DNA of 64,000 bases, from assembly GCA_031414415.1 (NCBI GenBank), contig JANNVK010000070.1, positions 1 through 64,000 of the forward strand, written 5' to 3'. The DNA is from JANNVK01 sp031414415 (GTDB lineage Bacteria; Acidobacteriota; Blastocatellia; Pyrinomonadales; Pyrinomonadaceae). The notes below the pieces were generated by a model, which was given only the letters and a program-made list of their open reading frames with translations, searched no databases and had not been told where the DNA came from. A program made the position numbers and the translations under genes. Shown here piece after piece: positions 7,963 through 16,922 of this stretch (positions are counted from its first letter, which is position 1; every line of letters starts with the position of its first letter).

Positions 7963-8637
7963 CTACTTCAAATTCAAAATTGCCCAATCATGCTGCAAAG
8001 CCGTCTGCTTCAAACGAAAATCAGGATTGATCGCTACCGGATGCCCAACGATCGAGAGCATCGGTAAATCGGAAATACTGTCGCTGTAAGCATATGATTC
8101 GCTTAGGTTTATGCCGTTTCGTTCGGCGTATTCGCGAATCCATTTTGCTTTGGTTGCGGAAGCCATGATCGGCGGAAGAATTCTTCCGGTCGCGTAGCCA
8201 TTTACGAATTCGAGTCGGTTAGCTGCCCAATCGTCAATTCCGAGATAATCCATCATTGGTTTGATTGAAAAATCCAAAGCACCTGTAATTACAACCTGTT
8301 TGTGCCCAAGCCGACGCGAACTTTCGATTAAATCAATCGTCCCATCATAAATCGCAGGCTTTAGTTTTTTCTCAAACAAATCATCGGCGAAAAAACGCAA
8401 ACGATCTTCAGATTCGCCCTCGTAGCTTTTGAAAAAAACTTCGTTAAAGACGTTTCGGCTATATAAATCGGTGATTCCGAAGAAGGGAAGCTTCGCCAAA
8501 GTCAACGCACTTTTCTTTATTGTCGGCAAAATTCCGCCTTGTCTTTGGGCATAAAACCCTAGCGTATGCACGAGGTTAGTGCTGACAAGTGTGCCTTCTA
8601 AATCATAAAAAGCCGCAGCTTTTACATTTTTGCTCAT
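7963..8637 (-). CDS. HAD-IB family phosphatase-like protein with altered motif I
   Basis: A 224-residue protein of the SerB/PlsC-associated HAD-IB type. Motif I is F-Y-D12-L-E14-G-T: the nucleophile Asp is present but the second Asp of the usual DxDGT is Glu. Motif II is VVITGA, a downstream Lys lies in TKAKWIREY, and motif III is YSDSISDLPML, so the rest of the active site is intact. HAD-IB proteins remove phosphate from small molecules or lysophosphatidic acid. An Asp-to-Glu change at motif I is reported in some plant GPAT phosphatase domains that lack activity, so catalysis here is uncertain. It may belong with the FAR-like and LarA-like genes downstream on the same strand. Confidence 0.85.
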   Translation of the reverse strand: MSKNVKAAAFYDLEGTLVSTNLVHTLGFYAQRQGGILPTIKKSALTLAKLPFFGITDLYSRNVFNEVFFKSYEGESEDRLRFFADDLFEKKLKPAIYDGTIDLIESSRRLGHKQVVITGALDFSIKPMMDYLGIDDWAANRLEFVNGYATGRILPPIMASATKAKWIREYAERNGINLSESYAYSDSISDLPMLSIVGHPVAINPDFRLKQTALQHDWAILNLK

Positions 8638-8658
8638 TTTAGTTTCGCTTAATATAAT
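8630..8658 (+). promoter_or_regulatory. Sigma-70-type promoter candidate for the TPR lipoprotein gene
   Basis: The -35 is TTGCTC (8630-8635), the spacer is 17 bp and the -10 is a perfect TATAAT (8653-8658). Transcription would start near 8665, giving a leader of about 75 bases to the ATG at 8740 and leaving almost none for the upstream ATG at 8671. Confidence 0.5.
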
Positions 8659-8739
8659 TTTTGGAATAAAATGAATCAGTATTCACCATATAAAACTTTA
8701 GAATATAGCAGATTTTGCGATTTTTTGATAATTTCAATT

Positions 8740-9516
8740 ATGAAAAGAAACTACTTTTACGTTTATATTACACTCGTTTTTTGTCTTTTTGTTGCCTGCG
8801 ATTCCTCTGATGAATTAGAAATAAAATCGGCGAAACCAGCGGTAAATGTCACAGAATTATTAACAAAAGCACAGCCACTTTTCCGCCAACGCGAAGATGT
8901 AAAAAAACTTCGCGAAGCGGTAAAAACACTTTCAAACGGACGGTCAGGCGAGCAAAGAAATTTTGAACTAGAATCAACTTTTGCAAAATATAGCTATTTT
9001 CTCGCCAAATATTCAGATGATGAAAAAGAAGCCGAAAAGTCTCTGAAAGATGGAATTGCTGCCGCTCAAATCGCATTGCGTTTGCAACCAGAAAAGCCTG
9101 ACGGACACTTTTGGTATGGTGCAAATCTTGGTGAACAAGCTCGTCGAAACCCGATTACTGTTGGGATAAGTTCGGTTGGAGAGATTAAAAATTTGATGAA
9201 TAAGGTAGTTGAAATTCAGCCAAATTACGAAGGCGGAAGTGCTTACGATGTTCTCGCCCAAATCGAACTTGCGACTCGTCTGACTGGCGGAAGTGCGGAA
9301 AAAGCGGTCGATTATCTCAAAAAGGGTTTGTCACTCGATAAATCAAATTATTATTTAAATCTGCATTTGGTTGAAGCCTATTTGGCTGTAAAAAAAGATG
9401 ATGAAGCCAAAAAACAGCTCGACTTAGTTTTGAAAATGCCAACTGATCCTGAGTTTGTCGCCGAATTTGCTGATATTATGAAACAAGCGAAGAAGTTGCA
9501 AGAAACGAGATTCTGA
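8740..9516 (+). CDS. TPR lipoprotein resembling TRAP-transporter TatT proteins
   Basis: A 258-residue protein. I start at the ATG at 8740 because it gives a clean lipoprotein signal (hydrophobic stretch followed by LFVAC) and fits the promoter at 8630. An upstream in-frame ATG at 8671 would bury the signal. The body has helical repeats with the TatT-like signature DGHFWYGANLGEQARRNP, then INKV-type helices, YDVLAQIELATRLTGGSAEKAV and LNLHLVEAYLAV. TatT proteins are periplasmic helical partners of some TRAP transporters, but no TRAP genes are visible here, so only the fold is claimed. Confidence 0.75.
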   Translation: MKRNYFYVYITLVFCLFVACDSSDELEIKSAKPAVNVTELLTKAQPLFRQREDVKKLREAVKTLSNGRSGEQRNFELESTFAKYSYFLAKYSDDEKEAEKSLKDGIAAAQIALRLQPEKPDGHFWYGANLGEQARRNPITVGISSVGEIKNLMNKVVEIQPNYEGGSAYDVLAQIELATRLTGGSAEKAVDYLKKGLSLDKSNYYLNLHLVEAYLAVKKDDEAKKQLDLVLKMPTDPEFVAEFADIMKQAKKLQETRF

Positions 9517-9522
9517 ACAGTA

Positions 9523-9620
9523 GTCATTTGTCATTCGTCCTTTGTCATTAGCCGAACATAATATTCTTGATGAAAACTAAAGACTAAAGACAAAGGACAA
9601 AGGACAAAGGACAAAGGACT
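9523..9620. repeat. Two facing arrays of heptamer repeats upstream of coaD
   Basis: Four units GTCATTT/GTCATTC/GTCCTTT/GTCATTA run at 9523-9550. Seven units of the AAAGACA/AAGGACA type run at 9572-9620, ending 7 bases before the coaD ATG. The second array is roughly the reverse complement of the first, so the leader can fold into a long imperfect hairpin. No Shine-Dalgarno sequence is visible for coaD. Confidence 0.8.
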
Positions 9621-9627
9621 ACCACCT

Positions 9628-10110
9628 ATGAAACGAGCAATTTATCCGGGTTCATTTGATCCGATAACGATGGGACATCTCGATATTATCGCTCGAAGCG
9701 TTAATATATTTGACGAAATTGTTGTTGCAGTTTTGAATAATCCTGACAAAAAACCGATGTTTTCAGTCGAAGAACGCTGCGAAATGTTGCGGTTGGTTTT
9801 GCCGGAAAATGATAAATGCAAATTGGTTGTTGATAGTTTTTCGGGTCTTTTGGCAGATTATGCTAAAGAAAAAAACGCCGATGCAATTATTCGTGGCATT
9901 CGTGCGGTTGCAGATTATGAATATGAATTGCGAATGGCGTTGATGAATCGGAAACTCGAGCCAGAAATTGAGACAGTTTTTCTGATGGCTGACACCGAAT
10001 TTTCTTACGTTAGTTCGCAATTAATTAAACAAGTTTTCACGCTTGGCGGACGAGTTGAAGGCTTGGTTCCAAAACTTGTCGAAGAAAAAATGCGTCAAAA
10101 ACTTAGCTAA
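9628..10110 (+). CDS. coaD: Phosphopantetheine adenylyltransferase
   Basis: A 160-residue cytosolic enzyme of the fourth coenzyme A step, transferring AMP from ATP to 4'-phosphopantetheine. It has the full family signature: YPGSFDPITMGHLDII with the nucleotidyltransferase T14-x-G-H17, then RGIRAVADYEYELRMALMNR and the C-terminal TEFSYVSSQLIKQV. The length is typical. It is preceded by period-7 repeats instead of a clear ribosome-binding site, and it converges on rqcH with a 4-base overlap of the 3' ends. Confidence 0.97.
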   Translation: MKRAIYPGSFDPITMGHLDIIARSVNIFDEIVVAVLNNPDKKPMFSVEERCEMLRLVLPENDKCKLVVDSFSGLLADYAKEKNADAIIRGIRAVADYEYELRMALMNRKLEPEIETVFLMADTEFSYVSSQLIKQVFTLGGRVEGLVPKLVEEKMRQKLS

Positions 10111-11510
10111 ATTTTAGCTTTTGGAATAATTGGCTCAACCAAAATTGTTTTAAAACTCGACAAACTCGCCAAACCAGCAACGGCACCTTTTGGTTTATTG
10201 ACAAATTTTTTCGGAGTATAATGGACAGCAACCTTTGGTTGCTCTCTTGCTTGCGAATAAAACGCAGCAAATCTCGCGGCTTCAATCAGAGTTTGGATAG
10301 GAATTTCGCTGCGGGCAGGATTTCTCACAATCACGTGTGAACCAGTATAATCAGCGGCGTGAAGCCATAAATCAAAAGATTTTGCGACGCGGAAAGTTAA
10401 GTAATCATTGTCTTTAGCAGCTTTTCCGACGAGAATTTCGTAACCTTCAGTTGAAACAAACTTCCTTGCACATTTTAGAGTTTCGGGTTCTTTTTTCTTA
10501 ATATTTTGCTGAACAACTTCTTTTGGTGCAAAATTCCCAAGATCATTTTCAGCAATTGCACTTTCGAGTTCGGCTTGTTCTTTTTGCAAATCTACAATTT
10601 CTGTGGCAATTATTTCAAGTCGTTTTGATAATTCTTCGCGAGCATTTCGGGCTTTTGTGTAGCGTTTGAAAAACTTTTCACTCGCCGTTGTTAAACTCAA
10701 ATTTCTGTCAACTTCAATCTCAATTGTCGGTGCGTTTTCGTCAAAATAATCAACTACCAACACCGTATCTTCAATCCTCACAGCATTTGCGAGATTTGCA
10801 AGAATCAAATCACCGAGTCGCTTCCAACTTTCGGCATCGCCATGATTTTCTAAATCTTCATTAAGTTTTGAAGTTAATTTCTCACGTTTTGTAATTTCTT
10901 TCTTAATTTTCTGTTGAGCAGATTTTGCCTGTTGAGTAAACAAGCGTTCACCTTCAAGTTGTTGATAATAAACGTCTAATGCCTCAGAAAGTGTTTCAAA
11001 TTCTCCTTTTTCAAAACTTGCGTCTTGACGATTAGGTTGAGTTTCGCGATGCGGAATTTCGTATTTCGTGGCGATTGGCGTTTCGCGAAGTGAATCAATG
11101 ACGAATTCGTTTTTATCGAGCAAAATTAAATTTGCCGAACGACCTGTAAGTTGAATGATTAAAATAAATTTTTCAATTTCGCCAAGTTCATTTCTAATAG
11201 CAAAAAATAGCTTCAAAATGCGTTCGTTTGGCATTTTTTCGATAGTTTGAAGCGTGGCGTTTGAAAGTTTTTTTCGCAGTAAAAGTATAAAACCACTTGG
11301 ATTTATTGATTTTCTTTCCAGTTCTTTGATTTTTCGTTTGAAAAGATATGTGCGTGGAGAATTTGGCTCAAGGCTGATAAATAAATATTCGGGCAGACGA
11401 AAATCTATCGCCAAAGTCGATTTGCTGAGTAAAAAAATTTTGCCGAACAATCTTCCCATTAATTTAGAAGAAAGTTCGGCACTAATATTTTGAAGTGTTA
11501 ATTCGTTCAC
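10107..11510 (-). CDS. rqcH: NFACT/RqcH-family ribosome quality-control protein
   Basis: A 467-residue protein. The N-terminal NFACT-N region (about 1-170) contains GRLFGKIFLLSKSTLAIDF and RSANLILLD. A charged coiled-coil middle follows (about 185-330), then a C-terminal NFACT-R domain with GYEILVGKAAKDNDYLTFRVA, DLWLHAADYTGSHVIVR and AGLASLSSFKTILVEP. Bacterial RqcH binds stalled 50S subunits and directs alanine tailing of nascent chains. The protein is shorter than the about 570 residues of the Bacillus protein, mainly in the N-domain and coiled coil. It overlaps the upstream RDD gene by ATGA, so the two are co-translated. Confidence 0.88.
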   Translation of the reverse strand: MNELTLQNISAELSSKLMGRLFGKIFLLSKSTLAIDFRLPEYLFISLEPNSPRTYLFKRKIKELERKSINPSGFILLLRKKLSNATLQTIEKMPNERILKLFFAIRNELGEIEKFILIIQLTGRSANLILLDKNEFVIDSLRETPIATKYEIPHRETQPNRQDASFEKGEFETLSEALDVYYQQLEGERLFTQQAKSAQQKIKKEITKREKLTSKLNEDLENHGDAESWKRLGDLILANLANAVRIEDTVLVVDYFDENAPTIEIEVDRNLSLTTASEKFFKRYTKARNAREELSKRLEIIATEIVDLQKEQAELESAIAENDLGNFAPKEVVQQNIKKKEPETLKCARKFVSTEGYEILVGKAAKDNDYLTFRVAKSFDLWLHAADYTGSHVIVRNPARSEIPIQTLIEAARFAAFYSQAREQPKVAVHYTPKKFVNKPKGAVAGLASLSSFKTILVEPIIPKAKI

Positions 11511-12874
11511 AATTCCCGAACGACTACTGTTCCTGATAGCAAATCGTGTGCGGCACGGCGATCGTCATTAAAAAATATTGCTAAAAATCCGATTCCGCCA
11601 AGTGCCAACGAGAGCAAATAGACCGAACTGCTAATCGCGGATTGATTAAATGATGGAAAATCGCTATCAGTTGCGTTGATTACTTCGAGCGAAAACAGAC
11701 GCATTCCCAGAGTTTTACCATAAATTCCGATAGTAATTGTCAAATATGAAAACATTACAACTGAAAAAACACCTAAAAATCCGAAAAAGCCTTCCATTGT
11801 AAAAAGATTTTTCCCGATTAACACAAGCGGTGATAACAGAATAACACTCAAAAATGCACCAATAATCAAATCAAAAAGTGCTGAATTTACACGCATTGCA
11901 AATGGTGGAATGTCGTCATTTTCTAACGATTCAGTATTTTCGAGAGGTTTAGAAATCTCTACAATTTTTGCATCATCTTTAATCAAAATTTCTTCAAGCA
12001 TTTCGCCATTTGAAAAAACTTTGCCTAAACTTGAAGAAACTTTCGCTGGAATCAAAGCTGGAAGTTTGTTTGTTTTAATTCTTTCAATTTTTGGTCGCAT
12101 TGAAAGCGGAGTGTTTGCTTGATTTACCAAATCGCTTTCTTCAACCCTAATCATTCGCGGAGCTTTATTTACAACTACTTCATTTAATTCACCGTTTAAA
12201 TTGTTGTAATTATTAAAGTTATTTGCTTCAAATGTTGAACTTGGTTGTTCTTCAATGTGGGTTTTATTTTGAACAATATGAAATGGTTTTGCTTGAACCT
12301 GAGCTAAAACAGGTTGCTGAATTTTCTGTTCAATTACTTTTGTCGATTCGAGAAATTCGTATTTTTGTCGTGATTTTTCAATCCGTTGCATTGCCAAATC
12401 TAATAACGGATTTGCAGAAATTTTCGGTTCGCTTCGCTCATAAACATCAACTGCGAGAGCATTTGCACCTCTTGTCGAAACAGCTCGTCGTTTGGTTATA
12501 ATCGGTTTTGGCAAACTAGCAGTTTGAATATCTTTGCGGGTTTTTACTGCCTCTTGGAGTTTCAAACGCCATTCGGGTAAGTTGGCATTTTTATTGGGAA
12601 ATTCGACCAAAGTTGGGCTTGTTTCCTTAGTATTTAAATCAGCAGTATAAGATTTTCCGATTGGTTGATTGTAATTGGCTGAATTTATTGCAGAATTTCC
12701 TTGTATTTGTGGCATTGGTGTTCTTGAACTTATTTGAGAAATTGTCGCATTATTCTCGGGAAAAAGCCGATAAATTCCGAGCTCGTTGCGAACATCTTCA
12801 TCGACAATTAATCCACAACCAGAACATGCGGATAACAAATTATTAAGTGGTTTTCGGCATTCGGGACAATTCAT
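11507..12874 (-). CDS. Zinc-ribbon plus RDD-family membrane protein
   Basis: A 455-residue protein. The N-terminus is a zinc ribbon (CPECRKPL...CSGCGL, residues 3-22). A long, probably disordered Asn/Pro/Lys-rich middle follows (about 30-320). The C-terminal RDD domain has about four membrane segments (VNSALFDLIIGAFLSVILL, FLGVFSVVMFSYLTITIGI, then GKTLGMRLFSLEV, SVYLLSLALGGIGFLAIFF and RRAAHDLLSGTVVV). RDD proteins are membrane proteins of unsettled function. It shares an ATGA overlap with rqcH downstream. Several other zinc-ribbon proteins lie within 8 kb. Confidence 0.85.
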   Translation of the reverse strand: MNCPECRKPLNNLLSACSGCGLIVDEDVRNELGIYRLFPENNATISQISSRTPMPQIQGNSAINSANYNQPIGKSYTADLNTKETSPTLVEFPNKNANLPEWRLKLQEAVKTRKDIQTASLPKPIITKRRAVSTRGANALAVDVYERSEPKISANPLLDLAMQRIEKSRQKYEFLESTKVIEQKIQQPVLAQVQAKPFHIVQNKTHIEEQPSSTFEANNFNNYNNLNGELNEVVVNKAPRMIRVEESDLVNQANTPLSMRPKIERIKTNKLPALIPAKVSSSLGKVFSNGEMLEEILIKDDAKIVEISKPLENTESLENDDIPPFAMRVNSALFDLIIGAFLSVILLSPLVLIGKNLFTMEGFFGFLGVFSVVMFSYLTITIGIYGKTLGMRLFSLEVINATDSDFPSFNQSAISSSVYLLSLALGGIGFLAIFFNDDRRAAHDLLSGTVVVREL

Positions 12875-13016
12875 ATTTCGATAAAATCAGCGGTTAGAAG
12901 GTATTTAAGAATGTGTTTGATGAACTAAACTTCCGAAATACTATCAGAAACTACTTTAAGTCGTCAACTGTAAAAGCTACAAAGAAAAGACTTCATTGAT
13001 CTTAAAATTGAAAATA

Positions 13017-13721
13017 TTAAATGTCGTCAGTAATGCGAATCATCTTTGGCATTTCCATTTCGCCATTTTCGGCATAAGAAGTTGTTGTCGAAAGCCTGAT
13101 TTCTGTCTGCATTAAGGAATAGTCCGGCGAATGATTTGGGTTTAATTCTTCGGGCGGAATAAACGATGGAACTTCGTAACGTTCGCCTTGCGACGTATCT
13201 TTTCTGACTAAATCAGCAATATCGCCTAAATCGACAAAAAAATCAGCGACATCTATTAAACGTGGAGCCGTGTTAGAACGAAAACCAGCAATTTCAACCC
13301 GACAACCTTTGTAAGCTACTGCGTTTATTGCATATACAAAATCTTCATCGCCTGAAACTAAAACAGCAGTATCATATTTATCGGCTAAAGAAAGCATATC
13401 GACAGCTATTTCAACGTCTAAATTTGCTTTGCGTGTGCCATCGTAAAAAGTTTTAAGTTCTTTCTGGACAACACGAAAACCATTGCGACGCATCCACAAC
13501 AAAAAACCTTGTTGACGTTCGGCACCAACGTCAACTCCAGTGTAAAAAAATGCCCGCAAGAGTCTGCCGTCTCCAAGCAAAAGTCTCAAAAGTTTATTGT
13601 AATCAATATCAAGATTGTGAAAACGAGCCGCGTGAAATAAATTATTTCCATCGATAAAAACTGCGACACGTCCACGATTTCCGAGTTGCCAAGAAACACT
13701 CGTCGTCGGGTCAAACTGCAT
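13017..13721 (-). CDS. NYN-domain (LabA/DUF88-type) putative RNase
   Basis: A 234-residue protein. The NYN (PIN-like) domain occupies residues 15-165: VAVFIDGNNLFHAA with the first acidic residue, LRAFFYTGVD, KANLDVEIAVDML, AVLVSGDEDFVYAINA, CRVEIAG and LIDVADFFVDL. These carry the conserved acidic residues of NYN nucleases, so it is probably a metal-dependent RNase. The last 70 residues are an unconserved polar tail. It follows the DEAD-box helicase gene on the same strand with about 100 AT-rich bases between, so a functional link in RNA turnover is possible but not shown. Confidence 0.9.
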   Translation of the reverse strand: MQFDPTTSVSWQLGNRGRVAVFIDGNNLFHAARFHNLDIDYNKLLRLLLGDGRLLRAFFYTGVDVGAERQQGFLLWMRRNGFRVVQKELKTFYDGTRKANLDVEIAVDMLSLADKYDTAVLVSGDEDFVYAINAVAYKGCRVEIAGFRSNTAPRLIDVADFFVDLGDIADLVRKDTSQGERYEVPSFIPPEELNPNHSPDYSLMQTEIRLSTTTSYAENGEMEMPKMIRITDDI

Positions 13722-13823
13722 AAAAACCTTTTAAAAATACGAAAAAATTAAATAAAAAAATAAAAATATTAACTAATATTAGTCTGCCTTTTCAGTATAA
13801 ATCAGTCAAACGAACTACTCTAA

Positions 13824-16769
13824 TTACTTAGTTCGTTTAACTTTGATAACCTTTTTTCGTTTCTTAAAATCGCCAGGACTTGACGAATTAGATTTTCGCT
13901 TTTCGGTTTTCGCAAAAGTTGAAAAGAATTTTTTCGGTGCGTCATCGCCATCACGATTTTCGCGACTAAAAGGTTTGTCTCGGCTTTCAAAACGGTCGCC
14001 GCCAAAACTTCTACCGCCACGATTATCATCGCGATCACGATTAAAACTTGGTCTCTCACCGCTAAAACTTCGGTCACGACCTTCAGGTCTGTCACGATTA
14101 AAACTCGGTCTGTCGCCACCAAAACTCCTATCGCGATTTGCCGGACGATCACGGTCGCCGCTAAAACTTCGGTCACGACCTTCAGGTCTATCACGTGTAA
14201 AACTTGGTCTTTCGCCGCCAAAACTTCTATCACGATTTGCCGGACGATCACGGTCGCCGCCGAAATTTCTATCGCGACTTTCAGGTCTATCACGATTAAA
14301 ACTTGGTCTGTCTCCGCCGAAACTTCGGTCGCGGCTTTCAGGTCTGTCACGATTAAAACTCGGTCTCTCGCCGCCAAAATTTCTATCGCGACTCGCTGGA
14401 CGATCACGGTCTCCGCCAAAACTTCGGTCGCGGCTTTCAGGTCTATCACGATTAAAACTTGGTCTGTCGCCACCGAAACTTCGGTCGCGACTTTCAGGTC
14501 TGTCACGATTAAAACTTGGTCTGTCGCCACCAAAATTTCTATCACGATTTTCTGGTTTTGGAGCAAAATCTCGTCTCGGGCGTTCTTCGCGGATTTCGTC
14601 AGACGGCGATGCATCTTCAGCCAAACGAACATTTGCCTGTTGGCTACGGATTTTTGTCGCCTTCATATTAGCCAAAACTTGGTCAACATATTGTGCAGGA
14701 ACATCGACAAGTGTGTGGCGTTCGTGAAGGTCAATTGCACCAATCACCTTGCCGGGAACATCGCCTTCGTTAGCAATTGCACCGACAATATCTGATGGAC
14801 TAACTTTATCGCGACGACCAACATCCATAAACAGACGAACCATTCCTTCATCGCGATTTCCGCGAGTTTCAGATCTTTCAATTTGTGGTTCAACTTTGAC
14901 TGAAATTGGTTTATCGCCAGCAATTAAAAGCACAGCAGCGGCAGCGACTTCTGCCACATCTTTCCCGCTTTCTTCGGCAATTTCCTCAATCAATGACAAG
15001 TGAAATTCCAACTCATCGTGTTCCAAAGTTTTTAGAATTCTTTCTTTCAAAAGTGCCACGCGACGAGCGGCAATATCAGCTTTTGTCGGTAATTTGAGTG
15101 GTTCAATTCGCTGTTTTGTAAACCGTTCAATGTCGCTTTTCATTCGTTGCTGGCGAGGCGTAACTAATAAAATTGCTCTGCCTTCGCGTCCCGCACGACC
15201 TGTTCTGCCAATGCGATGAACATAATTTTCGACATCGCTCGGCATATCATAATTGATAACTGATGTGATTCGGTCAACGTCGAGTCCGCGAGCCGCAACG
15301 TCAGTCGCAATCACGATTTCGACTTGTCCGGCACGCAGTTTTTTGATAACAGATTCGCGTTGTGCTTGGCTCATATCGCCGTGCATTGCCTCAGCCGAAT
15401 ATCCGCGTGCTTGAAGTTTGTCAGCAAGATTTGCGGCACCGAGTTTTGTCCGGTGGAATATTAAAACTGCTTCGCCTGACGTTGATTCAATTTCTAAAAG
15501 TCGTGTTAAAACATCAGATTTTTGTCCTTCAGAAACGTTCAGATAGAATTGCGAAATCAGAGGCACATCCATTAATTTTTGTTCAATTTGGATATTTACC
15601 GCATCTTTCAAATAACGTTCCGCGATTCGTCGGACTTGTCTTGGCATTGTTGCAGAAAAAAGTGCGGTTTGACGATCTTCGGGCGTATGGCTCAGAATCC
15701 ATTCAACGTCTTCCGCAAAACCCATTCTCAACATCTCGTCAGCTTCATCTAAAACAACCATTTTGAGGTTTGTTAAATCGAGCGTTTCGCGACGCATATG
15801 ATCCATTATTCGTCCCGGAGTTCCGACAACGACTTGCACGCCTTGCTGTAAATGCTTGATTTGTTGGAAGATAGCGGTTCCGCCGTAAACTGGCAAAACT
15901 TTAATTCGTCCATAATGTTTGGCGTAAGAATGAAATGCTTCGGCAACTTGAATCGCTAACTCACGGGTTGGTGTTAAAACCAAAACTTGCAACGCCTTGC
16001 TCTTTTCTTCAATTAAATTTAGTGCCGGTAAAGCAAATGCCGCGGTTTTTCCTGTTCCTGTTTGGGCTTGACCCACAATATCGTTGCCGCCAAGAAGCAA
16101 AGGAATTGTTTTAAGTTGAATTGGCGACGGAGTTTCGTAGCCGAGGTCGTTAACTGCTCTTAACAATTTTTCATCTAAAGCAAATTGTTTGAAACTATTG
16201 GTATATTCAATTTCTTCAACTTGCTCAATTACTTCTTTTTCGACTACTTCTATTTCCTTAACCTCAACAACCGCAACCTTTTTTTCAACTTTTTTTGTAA
16301 CTTCTGGCGTAGCTTCAGCAGCAATTTCAGCAACAACAGCAGCAGAAACTGCATGTTCGTGTTCGTGTCTTTTTTTCTTCTTTTTCGGTTTAGCTTCGCC
16401 ACCGATTTCGGCAATTGGTTTGATTTCAGTCACAATTTCTTCAGCAATTACGACTTCATTTTTAGTTTTGGTTTTTTTATTTGGTTTTTCAACTTCTTCA
16501 TCAACGATTATTACTTCGGCTTCGGCTTTGGCTTTTCTTTTTGGTTTTGCTACAACTTCAGCCTCAATTTCTTTGACATCAATTTCTTTTTTTGCCGTTT
16601 TTCTTTTTGGCTTCACAACCAAATCATCAACTTTCTCAACGCTTTCAGTGCTTTCAGTGCTTTCAGTGCTAATTTCAATAACCTTCTTGCTCGTAGATTT
16701 TCTTTTCGGCTTCACTTTTGTTTCAGTTTCAGCAACAATTGCTGACTCTTCAATAATTTCTGTATCCAT
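13824..16769 (-). CDS. deaD: DEAD-box RNA helicase with long acidic/basic N-extension and Arg/Asp-rich repeat tail
   Basis: A 981-residue protein, about twice the usual size. Residues 1-190 are a low-complexity Lys/Glu/Val extension containing STESTESTES. The helicase core has the Q motif (FALDEKLL...TPSPIQ, about 196-218), AQTGTGKT (235-242), PTRELAIQ, TPGRIMDH, DEADEMLRMGF, SATMPRQ, ARGLDVDR and HRIGRTGRAGREG. A DbpA-type RNA-binding domain follows (VRLFMDVGRRDKVSPSDIVGAIANE). Residues about 745-930 are repeats of RDRSFGGDRPSFNRDRPES. The family unwinds structured RNA, in ribosome assembly and mRNA decay. The tail probably binds RNA non-specifically. Confidence 0.95.
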   Translation of the reverse strand: MDTEIIEESAIVAETETKVKPKRKSTSKKVIEISTESTESTESVEKVDDLVVKPKRKTAKKEIDVKEIEAEVVAKPKRKAKAEAEVIIVDEEVEKPNKKTKTKNEVVIAEEIVTEIKPIAEIGGEAKPKKKKKRHEHEHAVSAAVVAEIAAEATPEVTKKVEKKVAVVEVKEIEVVEKEVIEQVEEIEYTNSFKQFALDEKLLRAVNDLGYETPSPIQLKTIPLLLGGNDIVGQAQTGTGKTAAFALPALNLIEEKSKALQVLVLTPTRELAIQVAEAFHSYAKHYGRIKVLPVYGGTAIFQQIKHLQQGVQVVVGTPGRIMDHMRRETLDLTNLKMVVLDEADEMLRMGFAEDVEWILSHTPEDRQTALFSATMPRQVRRIAERYLKDAVNIQIEQKLMDVPLISQFYLNVSEGQKSDVLTRLLEIESTSGEAVLIFHRTKLGAANLADKLQARGYSAEAMHGDMSQAQRESVIKKLRAGQVEIVIATDVAARGLDVDRITSVINYDMPSDVENYVHRIGRTGRAGREGRAILLVTPRQQRMKSDIERFTKQRIEPLKLPTKADIAARRVALLKERILKTLEHDELEFHLSLIEEIAEESGKDVAEVAAAAVLLIAGDKPISVKVEPQIERSETRGNRDEGMVRLFMDVGRRDKVSPSDIVGAIANEGDVPGKVIGAIDLHERHTLVDVPAQYVDQVLANMKATKIRSQQANVRLAEDASPSDEIREERPRRDFAPKPENRDRNFGGDRPSFNRDRPESRDRSFGGDRPSFNRDRPESRDRSFGGDRDRPASRDRNFGGERPSFNRDRPESRDRSFGGDRPSFNRDRPESRDRNFGGDRDRPANRDRSFGGERPSFTRDRPEGRDRSFSGDRDRPANRDRSFGGDRPSFNRDRPEGRDRSFSGERPSFNRDRDDNRGGRSFGGDRFESRDKPFSRENRDGDDAPKKFFSTFAKTEKRKSNSSSPGDFKKRKKVIKVKRTK
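13980..14550. repeat. In-frame repeats encoding the helicase tail
   Basis: About ten to twelve copies of alternating 57-base and 48-base units, in frame with the DEAD-box gene, encode RDRSFGGDRPSFNRDRPES-like blocks alternating with DRDRPA(S/N)RDR blocks. The long frames seen on both strands across this stretch are by-products of the repeat. Confidence 0.85.
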
Positions 16770-16922
16770 AATATTTGTCTGCTTGATAATTTTATTTAAT
16801 AATTACACTGATTGTTGATTAGCAATCGTAATGCTAAAAGGAAGAGTGTAACTTTCAATTGTATAGATAAAAGGTTTTAGAGCATAATTAAAGACGCAGA
16901 TTTCCTAAAATTTTATAAAAAA

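Noticed and set aside
13980..14550. Regular repeats that might be a CRISPR array
   Set aside because: The units are contiguous, vary in sequence, keep the reading frame, and there are no unique spacers.
13820..14727. Long frames on both strands over the helicase tail (270 and 294 residues)
   Set aside because: They are produced by the in-frame repeat of the DEAD-box gene, have extreme repetitive composition, and share its coordinates.
16185..16818. Phe/Asn-rich and Ser/Thr-rich plus-strand frames
   Set aside because: They are the complement of the Lys/Glu-rich N-terminal extension of the DEAD-box protein.
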